From Henricia sp. BOLD:AAB3569 (taxonomy: Eukaryota; Echinodermata; Asteroidea; Spinulosida; Echinasteridae): 64,000 nt of DNA. The DNA is taken from the NCBI GenBank assembly GCA_037783545.1, contig JBBELK010000329.1, positions 248,001 to 312,000 on the forward strand, in the 5' to 3' direction. Positions 10,950-23,012 of this stretch are shown in pieces. The notes beneath the pieces were generated by a model. The model saw nothing but the letters and a program-made list of their open reading frames with translations, was not told the DNA's origin and ran no database searches. Position 1 is the stretch's first letter, and each line of letters starts with the position of its first letter. The translations under genes and the position numbers were made by a program.

Positions 10950-11454
10950 GTCGTTGATCAGCAGCAGCAAAGATTCCTCTGCAAGCTACTGGCAAAACAC
11001 TGCGAGGAAACGTCTGTCGTGTCTTTGAAAAATTGGTAAATCTTTTTGTCTCGCGACAACAACCCAATTACTCATTGAAGTCTCATCTTTTTAGTTCTGT
11101 TCAATTTTATGTGGCTGATCCGTCACTTGTATTCCATGATTTCCACTTGAAACAAAACTACCCCAGCCTGCAGCTGCAAGAGTGAAAATTGCCAAACAGC
11201 AGACCAGCGTCTATTTTGGGAAACGAAAGTCACATACGCTACTGAGCAAACTAGGGCCTCTTTTCCGAGCTAGATAGATTGTTCAAAATGTTTGCGGTTG
11301 CAAGAAAATACCCCACATCACGATGGTGGCTAGCTATTTCTACACTAGACCACACTCGTGCAGCTCGCAACTCTCTCTAATATAGAAGTATTTGAGGGCA
11401 TACAAGATATTCACGAGCTCGGCGCACGGGTCTCTGCCTATTTACACAGTCGAG

Positions 11455-11526
11455 TCCCATATGGTCTAGTGGTTAGGATCCGGCGCTCTCACCGCCGTGG
11501 CCCGGGTTCAATTCCCGGTGTGGGAA
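11455..11526 (+). tRNA. tRNA-Glu-CTC: tRNA-Glu (CTC), unit 16
   Basis: Consensus tRNA; TAG insertion at the unit end (577 bp). Confidence 0.96.
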
Positions 11527-12031
11527 GTCGTTGATCAGCAGCAGCAAAGATTCCTCTGCAAGCTACTGGCAAAACACTGCGAGGAAACGTCTGTCGTGTC
11601 TTTGAAAAATTGGTAAATCTTTTTGTCTCGCGACAACAACCCAATTACTCATTGAAGTCTCATCTTTTTAGTTCTGTTCAATTTTATGTGGCTGATCCGT
11701 CACTTGTATTCCATAATTTCCACTTGAAACAAAACTACCCCAGCCTGCAGCTGCAAGAGTGAAAATTGCCAAACAGCAGACCAGCGTCTATTTTGGGAAA
11801 CGAAAGTCACATACGCTACTGAGCAAACTAGGGCCTCTTTTCCGAGCTAGATAGATTGTTCAAAATGTTTGCGGTTGCAAGAAAATACCCCACATCACGA
11901 TGGTGGCTAGCTATTTCTACACTAGACCACACTCGTGCAGCTCGCAACTCTCTCTAATATAGAAGTATTTGAGGGCATACAAGATATTCACGAGCTCGGC
12001 GCACGGGTCTCTGCCTATTTACACAGTCGAG

Positions 12032-12103
12032 TCCCATATGGTCTAGTGGTTATGATCCGGCGCTCTCACCGCCGTGGCCCGGGTTCAATTCCCGGTGTGG
12101 GAA
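12032..12103 (+). tRNA. tRNA-Glu-CTC: tRNA-Glu (CTC), unit 17, D-stem variant with near terminator
   Basis: G22-to-T variant. The trailer reads GATTCTTTTGC, two changes from GATTCCTCTGC, which creates a T4 run 27 nt after the tRNA. The unit end has GGCCTACTT instead of GGCCTATTT. Confidence 0.9.
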
Positions 12104-12130
12104 GTCGTTGATCAGCAGCAGCAAAGATTC

Positions 12131-12134
12131 TTTT
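12131..12134 (+). terminator. private near Pol III terminator (T4) of unit 17
   Basis: TTTT lies 27 nt beyond the tRNA 3' end, at a normal distance for Pol III termination. It is found only in this unit, and units 8 and 20 show the half-way form CTTCTG. Confidence 0.5.
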
Positions 12135-12605
12135 GCAAGCTACTGGCAAAACACTGCGAGGAAACGTCTGTCGTGTCTTTGAAAAATTGGTAAATCTTTT
12201 TGTCTCGCGACAACAACCCAATTACTCATTGAAGTCTCATCTTTTTAGTTCTGTTCAATTTTATGTGGCTGATCCGTCACTTGTATTCCATAATTTCCAC
12301 TTGAAACAAAACTACCCCAGCCTGCAGCTGCAAGAGTGAAAATTGCCAAACAGCAGACCAGCGTCTATTTTGGGAAACGAAAGTCACATACGCTACTGAG
12401 CAAACTAGGGCCTCTTTTCCGAGCTAGATAGATTGTTCAAAATGTTTGCGGTTGCAAGAAAATACCCCACATCACGATGGTGGCCTACTTCTACACTAGA
12501 CCACACTCGTGCAGCTCGCAACTCTCTCTAATATAGAAGTATTTGAGGGCATACAAGATATTCACGAGCTCGGCGCACGGGTCTCTGCCTATTTACACAG
12601 TCGAG

Positions 12606-12677
12606 TCCCATATGGTCTAGTGGTTAGGATCCGGCGCTCTCACCGCCGTGGCCCGGGTTCAATTCCCGGTGTGGGAA
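12606..12677 (+). tRNA. tRNA-Glu-CTC: tRNA-Glu (CTC), unit 18
   Basis: Consensus tRNA; CAGAAG spacer variant, four units after unit 14. Confidence 0.96.
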
Positions 12678-13179
12678 GTCGTTGATCAGCAGCAGCAAAG
12701 ATTCCTCTGCAAGCTACTGGCAAAACACTGCGAGGAAACGTCTGTCGTGTCTTTGAAAAATTGGTAAATCTTTTTGTCTCGCGACAACAACCCAATTACT
12801 CATTGAAGTCTCATCTTTTTAGTTCTGTTCAATTTTATGTGGCTGATCCGTCACTTGTATTCCATAATTTCCACTTGAAACAAAACTACCCCAGCCTGCA
12901 GCTGCAAGAGTGAAAATTGCCAAACAGAAGACCAGCGTCTATTTTGGGAAACGAAAGTCACATACGCTACTGAGCAAACTAGGGCCTCTTTTCCGAGCTA
13001 GATAGATTGTTCAAAATGTTTGCGGTTGCAAGAAAATACCCCACATCACGATGGTGGCCTATTTCTACACTAGACCACACTCGTGCAGCTCGCAACTCTC
13101 TCTAATATAGAAGTATTTGAGGGCATACAAGATATTCACGAGCTCGGCGCACGGGTCTCTGCCTATTTACACAGTCGAG

Positions 13180-13251
13180 TCCCATATGGTCTAGTGGTTA
13201 GGATCCGGCGCTCTCACCGCCGTGGCCCGGGTTCAATTCCCGGTGTGGGAA
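13180..13251 (+). tRNA. tRNA-Glu-CTC: tRNA-Glu (CTC), unit 19
   Basis: Consensus tRNA; spacer has a private CAATTTGATG, CCATGATTT and the TAG insertion (577 bp). Confidence 0.96.
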
Positions 13252-13756
13252 GTCGTTGATCAGCAGCAGCAAAGATTCCTCTGCAAGCTACTGGCAAAAC
13301 ACTGCGAGGAAACGTCTGTCGTGTCTTTGAAAAATTGGTAAATCTTTTTGTCTCGCGACAACAACCCAATTACTCATTGAAGTCTCATCTTTTTAGTTCT
13401 GTTCAATTTGATGTGGCTGATCCGTCACTTGTATTCCATGATTTCCACTTGAAACAAAACTACCCCAGCCTGCAGCTGCAAGAGTGAAAATTGCCAAACA
13501 GCAGACCAGCGTCTATTTTGGGAAACGAAAGTCACATACGCTACTGAGCAAACTAGGGCCTCTTTTCCGAGCTAGATAGATTGTTCAAAATGTTTGCGGT
13601 TGCAAGAAAATACCCCACATCACGATGGTGGCTAGCTATTTCTACACTAGACCACACTCGTGCAGCTCGCAACTCTCTCTAATATAGAAGTATTTGAGGG
13701 CATACAAGATATTCACGAGCTCGGCGCACGGGTCTCTGCCTATTTACACAGTCGAG

Positions 13757-13828
13757 TCCCATATGGTCTAGTGGTTATGATCCGGCGCTCTCACCGCCGT
13801 GGCCCGGGTTCAATTCCCGGTGTGGGAA
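13757..13828 (+). tRNA. tRNA-Glu-CTC: tRNA-Glu (CTC), unit 20, D-stem variant
   Basis: G22-to-T variant with trailer GATTCTTCTGC, the same combination as unit 8. This is the last unit carrying the D-stem change. Confidence 0.9.
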
Positions 13829-14330
13829 GTCGTTGATCAGCAGCAGCAAAGATTCTTCTGCAAGCTACTGGCAAAACACTGCGAGGAAACGTCTGTCGTG
13901 TCTTTGAAAAATTGGTAAATCTTTTTGTCTCGCGACAACAACCCAATTACTCATTGAAGTCTCATCTTTTTAGTTCTGTTCAATTTTATGTGGCTGATCC
14001 GTCACTTGTATTCCATAATTTCCACTTGAAACAAAACTACCCCAGCCTGCAGCTGCAAGAGTGAAAATTGCCAAACAGCAGACCAGCGTCTATTTTGGGA
14101 AACGAAAGTCACATACGCTACTGAGCAAACTAGGGCCTCTTTTCCGAGCTAGATAGATTGTTCAAAATGTTTGCGGTTGCAAGAAAATACCCCACATCAC
14201 GATGGTGGCCTATTTCTACACTAGACCACACTCGTGCAGCTCGCAACTCTCTCTAATATAGAAGTATTTGAGGGCATACAAGATATTCACGAGCTCGGCG
14301 CACGGGTCTCTGCCTATTTACACAGTCGAG

Positions 14331-14402
14331 TCCCATATGGTCTAGTGGTTAGGATCCGGCGCTCTCACCGCCGTGGCCCGGGTTCAATTCCCGGTGTGGG
14401 AA
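14331..14402 (+). tRNA. tRNA-Glu-CTC: tRNA-Glu (CTC), unit 21
   Basis: Consensus tRNA and spacer. Confidence 0.96.
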
Positions 14403-14904
14403 GTCGTTGATCAGCAGCAGCAAAGATTCCTCTGCAAGCTACTGGCAAAACACTGCGAGGAAACGTCTGTCGTGTCTTTGAAAAATTGGTAAATCTTTTT
14501 GTCTCGCGACAACAACCCAATTACTCATTGAAGTCTCATCTTTTTAGTTCTGTTCAATTTTATGTGGCTGATCCGTCACTTGTATTCCATAATTTCCACT
14601 TGAAACAAAACTACCCCAGCCTGCAGCTGCAAGAGTGAAAATTGCCAAACAGCAGACCAGCGTCTATTTTGGGAAACGAAAGTCACATACGCTACTGAGC
14701 AAACTAGGGCCTCTTTTCCGAGCTAGATAGATTGTTCAAAATGTTTGCGGTTGCAAGAAAATACCCCACATCACGATGGTGGCCTATTTCTACACTAGAC
14801 CACACTCGTGCAGCTCGCAACTCTCTCTAATATAGAAGTATTTGAGGGCATACAAGATATTCACGAGCTCGGCGCACGGGTCTCTGCCTATTTACACAGT
14901 CGAG

Positions 14905-14976
14905 TCCCATATGGTCTAGTGGTTAGGATCCGGCGCTCTCACCGCCGTGGCCCGGGTTCAATTCCCGGTGTGGGAA
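14905..14976 (+). tRNA. tRNA-Glu-CTC: tRNA-Glu (CTC), unit 22
   Basis: Consensus tRNA; CCATGATTT in the spacer, matching unit 26. Confidence 0.96.
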
Positions 14977-15478
14977 GTCGTTGATCAGCAGCAGCAAAGA
15001 TTCCTCTGCAAGCTACTGGCAAAACACTGCGAGGAAACGTCTGTCGTGTCTTTGAAAAATTGGTAAATCTTTTTGTCTCGCGACAACAACCCAATTACTC
15101 ATTGAAGTCTCATCTTTTTAGTTCTGTTCAATTTTATGTGGCTGATCCGTCACTTGTATTCCATGATTTCCACTTGAAACAAAACTACCCCAGCCTGCAG
15201 CTGCAAGAGTGAAAATTGCCAAACAGCAGACCAGCGTCTATTTTGGGAAACGAAAGTCACATACGCTACTGAGCAAACTAGGGCCTCTTTTCCGAGCTAG
15301 ATAGATTGTTCAAAATGTTTGCGGTTGCAAGAAAATACCCCACATCACGATGGTGGCCTATTTCTACACTAGACCACACTCGTGCAGCTCGCAACTCTCT
15401 CTAATATAGAAGTATTTGAGGGCATACAAGATATTCACGAGCTCGGCGCACGGGTCTCTGCCTATTTACACAGTCGAG

Positions 15479-15550
15479 TCCCATATGGTCTAGTGGTTAG
15501 GATCCGGCGCTCTCACCGCCGTGGCCCGGGTTCAATTCCCGGTGTGGGAA
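15479..15550 (+). tRNA. tRNA-Glu-CTC: tRNA-Glu (CTC), unit 23
   Basis: Consensus tRNA; spacer CTCGATGAAG and CAGTAG, matching unit 27. Confidence 0.96.
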
Positions 15551-16052
15551 GTCGTTGATCAGCAGCAGCAAAGATTCCTCTGCAAGCTACTGGCAAAACA
15601 CTGCGAGGAAACGTCTGTCGTGTCTTTGAAAAATTGGTAAATCTTTTTGTCTCGCGACAACAACCCAATTACTCGATGAAGTCTCATCTTTTTAGTTCTG
15701 TTCAATTTTATGTGGCTGATCCGTCACTTGTATTCCATAATTTCCACTTGAAACAAAACTACCCCAGCCTGCAGCTGCAAGAGTGAAAATTGCCAAACAG
15801 TAGACCAGCGTCTATTTTGGGAAACGAAAGTCACATACGCTACTGAGCAAACTAGGGCCTCTTTTCCGAGCTAGATAGATTGTTCAAAATGTTTGCGGTT
15901 GCAAGAAAATACCCCACATCACGATGGTGGCCTATTTCTACACTAGACCACACTCGTGCAGCTCGCAACTCTCTCTAATATAGAAGTATTTGAGGGCATA
16001 CAAGATATTCACGAGCTCGGCGCACGGGTCTCTGCCTATTTACACAGTCGAG

Positions 16053-16124
16053 TCCCATATGGTCTAGTGGTTAGGATCCGGCGCTCTCACCGCCGTGGCC
16101 CGGGTTCAATTCCCGGTGTGGGAA
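16053..16124 (+). tRNA. tRNA-Glu-CTC: tRNA-Glu (CTC), unit 24
   Basis: Consensus tRNA and spacer. Confidence 0.96.
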
Positions 16125-16626
16125 GTCGTTGATCAGCAGCAGCAAAGATTCCTCTGCAAGCTACTGGCAAAACACTGCGAGGAAACGTCTGTCGTGTCTT
16201 TGAAAAATTGGTAAATCTTTTTGTCTCGCGACAACAACCCAATTACTCATTGAAGTCTCATCTTTTTAGTTCTGTTCAATTTTATGTGGCTGATCCGTCA
16301 CTTGTATTCCATAATTTCCACTTGAAACAAAACTACCCCAGCCTGCAGCTGCAAGAGTGAAAATTGCCAAACAGCAGACCAGCGTCTATTTTGGGAAACG
16401 AAAGTCACATACGCTACTGAGCAAACTAGGGCCTCTTTTCCGAGCTAGATAGATTGTTCAAAATGTTTGCGGTTGCAAGAAAATACCCCACATCACGATG
16501 GTGGCCTATTTCTACACTAGACCACACTCGTGCAGCTCGCAACTCTCTCTAATATAGAAGTATTTGAGGGCATACAAGATATTCACGAGCTCGGCGCACG
16601 GGTCTCTGCCTATTTACACAGTCGAG

Positions 16627-16698
16627 TCCCATATGGTCTAGTGGTTAGGATCCGGCGCTCTCACCGCCGTGGCCCGGGTTCAATTCCCGGTGTGGGAA
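16627..16698 (+). tRNA. tRNA-Glu-CTC: tRNA-Glu (CTC), unit 25
   Basis: Consensus tRNA; private C-to-A change just before the distal T-run (AAATATTTTTG), which leaves the T5 intact. Confidence 0.96.
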
Positions 16699-17200
16699 GT
16701 CGTTGATCAGCAGCAGCAAAGATTCCTCTGCAAGCTACTGGCAAAACACTGCGAGGAAACGTCTGTCGTGTCTTTGAAAAATTGGTAAATATTTTTGTCT
16801 CGCGACAACAACCCAATTACTCATTGAAGTCTCATCTTTTTAGTTCTGTTCAATTTTATGTGGCTGATCCGTCACTTGTATTCCATAATTTCCACTTGAA
16901 ACAAAACTACCCCAGCCTGCAGCTGCAAGAGTGAAAATTGCCAAACAGCAGACCAGCGTCTATTTTGGGAAACGAAAGTCACATACGCTACTGAGCAAAC
17001 TAGGGCCTCTTTTCCGAGCTAGATAGATTGTTCAAAATGTTTGCGGTTGCAAGAAAATACCCCACATCACGATGGTGGCCTATTTCTACACTAGACCACA
17101 CTCGTGCAGCTCGCAACTCTCTCTAATATAGAAGTATTTGAGGGCATACAAGATATTCACGAGCTCGGCGCACGGGTCTCTGCCTATTTACACAGTCGAG

Positions 17201-17272
17201 TCCCATATGGTCTAGTGGTTAGGATCCGGCGCTCTCACCGCCGTGGCCCGGGTTCAATTCCCGGTGTGGGAA
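17201..17272 (+). tRNA. tRNA-Glu-CTC: tRNA-Glu (CTC), unit 26
   Basis: Consensus tRNA; CCATGATTT spacer variant. Confidence 0.96.
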
Positions 17273-17774
17273 GTCGTTGATCAGCAGCAGCAAAGATTCC
17301 TCTGCAAGCTACTGGCAAAACACTGCGAGGAAACGTCTGTCGTGTCTTTGAAAAATTGGTAAATCTTTTTGTCTCGCGACAACAACCCAATTACTCATTG
17401 AAGTCTCATCTTTTTAGTTCTGTTCAATTTTATGTGGCTGATCCGTCACTTGTATTCCATGATTTCCACTTGAAACAAAACTACCCCAGCCTGCAGCTGC
17501 AAGAGTGAAAATTGCCAAACAGCAGACCAGCGTCTATTTTGGGAAACGAAAGTCACATACGCTACTGAGCAAACTAGGGCCTCTTTTCCGAGCTAGATAG
17601 ATTGTTCAAAATGTTTGCGGTTGCAAGAAAATACCCCACATCACGATGGTGGCCTATTTCTACACTAGACCACACTCGTGCAGCTCGCAACTCTCTCTAA
17701 TATAGAAGTATTTGAGGGCATACAAGATATTCACGAGCTCGGCGCACGGGTCTCTGCCTATTTACACAGTCGAG

Positions 17775-17846
17775 TCCCATATGGTCTAGTGGTTAGGATC
17801 CGGCGCTCTCACCGCCGTGGCCCGGGTTCAATTCCCGGTGTGGGAA
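17775..17846 (+). tRNA. tRNA-Glu-CTC: tRNA-Glu (CTC), unit 27
   Basis: Consensus tRNA; CTCGATGAAG and CAGTAG spacer variants. Confidence 0.96.
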
Positions 17847-18348
17847 GTCGTTGATCAGCAGCAGCAAAGATTCCTCTGCAAGCTACTGGCAAAACACTGC
17901 GAGGAAACGTCTGTCGTGTCTTTGAAAAATTGGTAAATCTTTTTGTCTCGCGACAACAACCCAATTACTCGATGAAGTCTCATCTTTTTAGTTCTGTTCA
18001 ATTTTATGTGGCTGATCCGTCACTTGTATTCCATAATTTCCACTTGAAACAAAACTACCCCAGCCTGCAGCTGCAAGAGTGAAAATTGCCAAACAGTAGA
18101 CCAGCGTCTATTTTGGGAAACGAAAGTCACATACGCTACTGAGCAAACTAGGGCCTCTTTTCCGAGCTAGATAGATTGTTCAAAATGTTTGCGGTTGCAA
18201 GAAAATACCCCACATCACGATGGTGGCCTATTTCTACACTAGACCACACTCGTGCAGCTCGCAACTCTCTCTAATATAGAAGTATTTGAGGGCATACAAG
18301 ATATTCACGAGCTCGGCGCACGGGTCTCTGCCTATTTACACAGTCGAG

Positions 18349-18420
18349 TCCCATATGGTCTAGTGGTTAGGATCCGGCGCTCTCACCGCCGTGGCCCGGG
18401 TTCAATTCCCGGTGTGGGAA
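18349..18420 (+). tRNA. tRNA-Glu-CTC: tRNA-Glu (CTC), unit 28
   Basis: Consensus tRNA and spacer. Confidence 0.96.
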
Positions 18421-18922
18421 GTCGTTGATCAGCAGCAGCAAAGATTCCTCTGCAAGCTACTGGCAAAACACTGCGAGGAAACGTCTGTCGTGTCTTTGAA
18501 AAATTGGTAAATCTTTTTGTCTCGCGACAACAACCCAATTACTCATTGAAGTCTCATCTTTTTAGTTCTGTTCAATTTTATGTGGCTGATCCGTCACTTG
18601 TATTCCATAATTTCCACTTGAAACAAAACTACCCCAGCCTGCAGCTGCAAGAGTGAAAATTGCCAAACAGCAGACCAGCGTCTATTTTGGGAAACGAAAG
18701 TCACATACGCTACTGAGCAAACTAGGGCCTCTTTTCCGAGCTAGATAGATTGTTCAAAATGTTTGCGGTTGCAAGAAAATACCCCACATCACGATGGTGG
18801 CCTATTTCTACACTAGACCACACTCGTGCAGCTCGCAACTCTCTCTAATATAGAAGTATTTGAGGGCATACAAGATATTCACGAGCTCGGCGCACGGGTC
18901 TCTGCCTATTTACACAGTCGAG

Positions 18923-18994
18923 TCCCATATGGTCTAGTGGTTAGGATCCGGCGCTCTCACCGCCGTGGCCCGGGTTCAATTCCCGGTGTGGGAA
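18923..18994 (+). tRNA. tRNA-Glu-CTC: tRNA-Glu (CTC), unit 29
   Basis: Consensus tRNA and spacer. Confidence 0.96.
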
Positions 18995-19496
18995 GTCGTT
19001 GATCAGCAGCAGCAAAGATTCCTCTGCAAGCTACTGGCAAAACACTGCGAGGAAACGTCTGTCGTGTCTTTGAAAAATTGGTAAATCTTTTTGTCTCGCG
19101 ACAACAACCCAATTACTCATTGAAGTCTCATCTTTTTAGTTCTGTTCAATTTTATGTGGCTGATCCGTCACTTGTATTCCATAATTTCCACTTGAAACAA
19201 AACTACCCCAGCCTGCAGCTGCAAGAGTGAAAATTGCCAAACAGCAGACCAGCGTCTATTTTGGGAAACGAAAGTCACATACGCTACTGAGCAAACTAGG
19301 GCCTCTTTTCCGAGCTAGATAGATTGTTCAAAATGTTTGCGGTTGCAAGAAAATACCCCACATCACGATGGTGGCCTATTTCTACACTAGACCACACTCG
19401 TGCAGCTCGCAACTCTCTCTAATATAGAAGTATTTGAGGGCATACAAGATATTCACGAGCTCGGCGCACGGGTCTCTGCCTATTTACACAGTCGAG

Positions 19497-19568
19497 TCCC
19501 ATATGGTCTAGTGGTTAGGATCCGGCGCTCTCACCGCCGTGGCCCGGGTTCAATTCCCGGTGTGGGAA
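19497..19568 (+). tRNA. tRNA-Glu-CTC: tRNA-Glu (CTC), unit 30
   Basis: Consensus tRNA; CAACCCGATT spacer marker shared with unit 41 only. Confidence 0.96.
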
Positions 19569-20070
19569 GTCGTTGATCAGCAGCAGCAAAGATTCCTCTG
19601 CAAGCTACTGGCAAAACACTGCGAGGAAACGTCTGTCGTGTCTTTGAAAAATTGGTAAATCTTTTTGTCTCGCGACAACAACCCGATTACTCATTGAAGT
19701 CTCATCTTTTTAGTTCTGTTCAATTTTATGTGGCTGATCCGTCACTTGTATTCCATAATTTCCACTTGAAACAAAACTACCCCAGCCTGCAGCTGCAAGA
19801 GTGAAAATTGCCAAACAGCAGACCAGCGTCTATTTTGGGAAACGAAAGTCACATACGCTACTGAGCAAACTAGGGCCTCTTTTCCGAGCTAGATAGATTG
19901 TTCAAAATGTTTGCGGTTGCAAGAAAATACCCCACATCACGATGGTGGCCTATTTCTACACTAGACCACACTCGTGCAGCTCGCAACTCTCTCTAATATA
20001 GAAGTATTTGAGGGCATACAAGATATTCACGAGCTCGGCGCACGGGTCTCTGCCTATTTACACAGTCGAG

Positions 20071-20142
20071 TCCCATATGGTCTAGTGGTTAGGATCCGGC
20101 GCTCTCACCGCCGTGGCCCGGGTTCAATTCCCGGTGTGGGAA
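20071..20142 (+). tRNA. tRNA-Glu-CTC: tRNA-Glu (CTC), unit 31
   Basis: Consensus tRNA and spacer. Confidence 0.96.
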
Positions 20143-20644
20143 GTCGTTGATCAGCAGCAGCAAAGATTCCTCTGCAAGCTACTGGCAAAACACTGCGAGG
20201 AAACGTCTGTCGTGTCTTTGAAAAATTGGTAAATCTTTTTGTCTCGCGACAACAACCCAATTACTCATTGAAGTCTCATCTTTTTAGTTCTGTTCAATTT
20301 TATGTGGCTGATCCGTCACTTGTATTCCATAATTTCCACTTGAAACAAAACTACCCCAGCCTGCAGCTGCAAGAGTGAAAATTGCCAAACAGCAGACCAG
20401 CGTCTATTTTGGGAAACGAAAGTCACATACGCTACTGAGCAAACTAGGGCCTCTTTTCCGAGCTAGATAGATTGTTCAAAATGTTTGCGGTTGCAAGAAA
20501 ATACCCCACATCACGATGGTGGCCTATTTCTACACTAGACCACACTCGTGCAGCTCGCAACTCTCTCTAATATAGAAGTATTTGAGGGCATACAAGATAT
20601 TCACGAGCTCGGCGCACGGGTCTCTGCCTATTTACACAGTCGAG

Positions 20645-20716
20645 TCCCATATGGTCTAGTGGTTAGGATCCGGCGCTCTCACCGCCGTGGCCCGGGTTCA
20701 ATTCCCGGTGTGGGAA
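20645..20716 (+). tRNA. tRNA-Glu-CTC: tRNA-Glu (CTC), unit 32
   Basis: Consensus tRNA and spacer. Confidence 0.96.
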
Positions 20717-21218
20717 GTCGTTGATCAGCAGCAGCAAAGATTCCTCTGCAAGCTACTGGCAAAACACTGCGAGGAAACGTCTGTCGTGTCTTTGAAAAAT
20801 TGGTAAATCTTTTTGTCTCGCGACAACAACCCAATTACTCATTGAAGTCTCATCTTTTTAGTTCTGTTCAATTTTATGTGGCTGATCCGTCACTTGTATT
20901 CCATAATTTCCACTTGAAACAAAACTACCCCAGCCTGCAGCTGCAAGAGTGAAAATTGCCAAACAGCAGACCAGCGTCTATTTTGGGAAACGAAAGTCAC
21001 ATACGCTACTGAGCAAACTAGGGCCTCTTTTCCGAGCTAGATAGATTGTTCAAAATGTTTGCGGTTGCAAGAAAATACCCCACATCACGATGGTGGCCTA
21101 TTTCTACACTAGACCACACTCGTGCAGCTCGCAACTCTCTCTAATATAGAAGTATTTGAGGGCATACAAGATATTCACGAGCTCGGCGCACGGGTCTCTG
21201 CCTATTTACACAGTCGAG

Positions 21219-21290
21219 TCCCATATGGTCTAGTGGTTAGGATCCGGCGCTCTCACCGCCGTGGCCCGGGTTCAATTCCCGGTGTGGGAA
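21219..21290 (+). tRNA. tRNA-Glu-CTC: tRNA-Glu (CTC), unit 33
   Basis: Consensus tRNA; CAGTAG marker. Confidence 0.96.
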
Positions 21291-21792
21291 GTCGTTGATC
21301 AGCAGCAGCAAAGATTCCTCTGCAAGCTACTGGCAAAACACTGCGAGGAAACGTCTGTCGTGTCTTTGAAAAATTGGTAAATCTTTTTGTCTCGCGACAA
21401 CAACCCAATTACTCATTGAAGTCTCATCTTTTTAGTTCTGTTCAATTTTATGTGGCTGATCCGTCACTTGTATTCCATAATTTCCACTTGAAACAAAACT
21501 ACCCCAGCCTGCAGCTGCAAGAGTGAAAATTGCCAAACAGTAGACCAGCGTCTATTTTGGGAAACGAAAGTCACATACGCTACTGAGCAAACTAGGGCCT
21601 CTTTTCCGAGCTAGATAGATTGTTCAAAATGTTTGCGGTTGCAAGAAAATACCCCACATCACGATGGTGGCCTATTTCTACACTAGACCACACTCGTGCA
21701 GCTCGCAACTCTCTCTAATATAGAAGTATTTGAGGGCATACAAGATATTCACGAGCTCGGCGCACGGGTCTCTGCCTATTTACACAGTCGAG

Positions 21793-21864
21793 TCCCATAT
21801 GGTCTAGTGGTTAGGATCCGGCGCTCTCACCGCCGTGGCCCGGGTTCAATTCCCGGTGTGGGAA
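21793..21864 (+). tRNA. tRNA-Glu-CTC: tRNA-Glu (CTC), unit 34
   Basis: Consensus tRNA and spacer. Confidence 0.96.
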
Positions 21865-22366
21865 GTCGTTGATCAGCAGCAGCAAAGATTCCTCTGCAAG
21901 CTACTGGCAAAACACTGCGAGGAAACGTCTGTCGTGTCTTTGAAAAATTGGTAAATCTTTTTGTCTCGCGACAACAACCCAATTACTCATTGAAGTCTCA
22001 TCTTTTTAGTTCTGTTCAATTTTATGTGGCTGATCCGTCACTTGTATTCCATAATTTCCACTTGAAACAAAACTACCCCAGCCTGCAGCTGCAAGAGTGA
22101 AAATTGCCAAACAGCAGACCAGCGTCTATTTTGGGAAACGAAAGTCACATACGCTACTGAGCAAACTAGGGCCTCTTTTCCGAGCTAGATAGATTGTTCA
22201 AAATGTTTGCGGTTGCAAGAAAATACCCCACATCACGATGGTGGCCTATTTCTACACTAGACCACACTCGTGCAGCTCGCAACTCTCTCTAATATAGAAG
22301 TATTTGAGGGCATACAAGATATTCACGAGCTCGGCGCACGGGTCTCTGCCTATTTACACAGTCGAG

Positions 22367-22438
22367 TCCCATATGGTCTAGTGGTTAGGATCCGGCGCTC
22401 TCACCGCCGTGGCCCGGGTTCAATTCCCGGTGTGGGAA
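22367..22438 (+). tRNA. tRNA-Glu-CTC: tRNA-Glu (CTC), unit 35
   Basis: Consensus tRNA and spacer. Confidence 0.96.
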
Positions 22439-22940
22439 GTCGTTGATCAGCAGCAGCAAAGATTCCTCTGCAAGCTACTGGCAAAACACTGCGAGGAAAC
22501 GTCTGTCGTGTCTTTGAAAAATTGGTAAATCTTTTTGTCTCGCGACAACAACCCAATTACTCATTGAAGTCTCATCTTTTTAGTTCTGTTCAATTTTATG
22601 TGGCTGATCCGTCACTTGTATTCCATAATTTCCACTTGAAACAAAACTACCCCAGCCTGCAGCTGCAAGAGTGAAAATTGCCAAACAGCAGACCAGCGTC
22701 TATTTTGGGAAACGAAAGTCACATACGCTACTGAGCAAACTAGGGCCTCTTTTCCGAGCTAGATAGATTGTTCAAAATGTTTGCGGTTGCAAGAAAATAC
22801 CCCACATCACGATGGTGGCCTATTTCTACACTAGACCACACTCGTGCAGCTCGCAACTCTCTCTAATATAGAAGTATTTGAGGGCATACAAGATATTCAC
22901 GAGCTCGGCGCACGGGTCTCTGCCTATTTACACAGTCGAG

Positions 22941-23012
22941 TCCCATATGGTCTAGTGGTTAGGATCCGGCGCTCTCACCGCCGTGGCCCGGGTTCAATTC
23001 CCGGTGTGGGAA
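22941..23012 (+). tRNA. tRNA-Glu-CTC: tRNA-Glu (CTC), unit 36
   Basis: Consensus tRNA; CAGTAG marker. Confidence 0.96.

Larger units (their letters stand above)
14795..17090 (+). repeat. four-unit block, copy A (units 22-25)
   Basis: Variant order is CCATGATTT (22), CTCGATGAAG plus CAGTAG (23), consensus (24), consensus apart from one private change (25). The same order follows in units 26-29, so a 2296-bp block was duplicated in tandem. Confidence 0.8.
17091..19386 (+). repeat. four-unit block, copy B (units 26-29)
   Basis: Tandem copy of units 22-25, with the same linked markers in the same order but lacking the private unit-25 change. Confidence 0.8.

Noticed and set aside
12133-12339. 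68-residue open frame in array unit 17
   Set aside because: It relies on a TTG start made by the C-to-T changes in this unit. The same spacer in the other units is not preserved as coding, and it matches no family.
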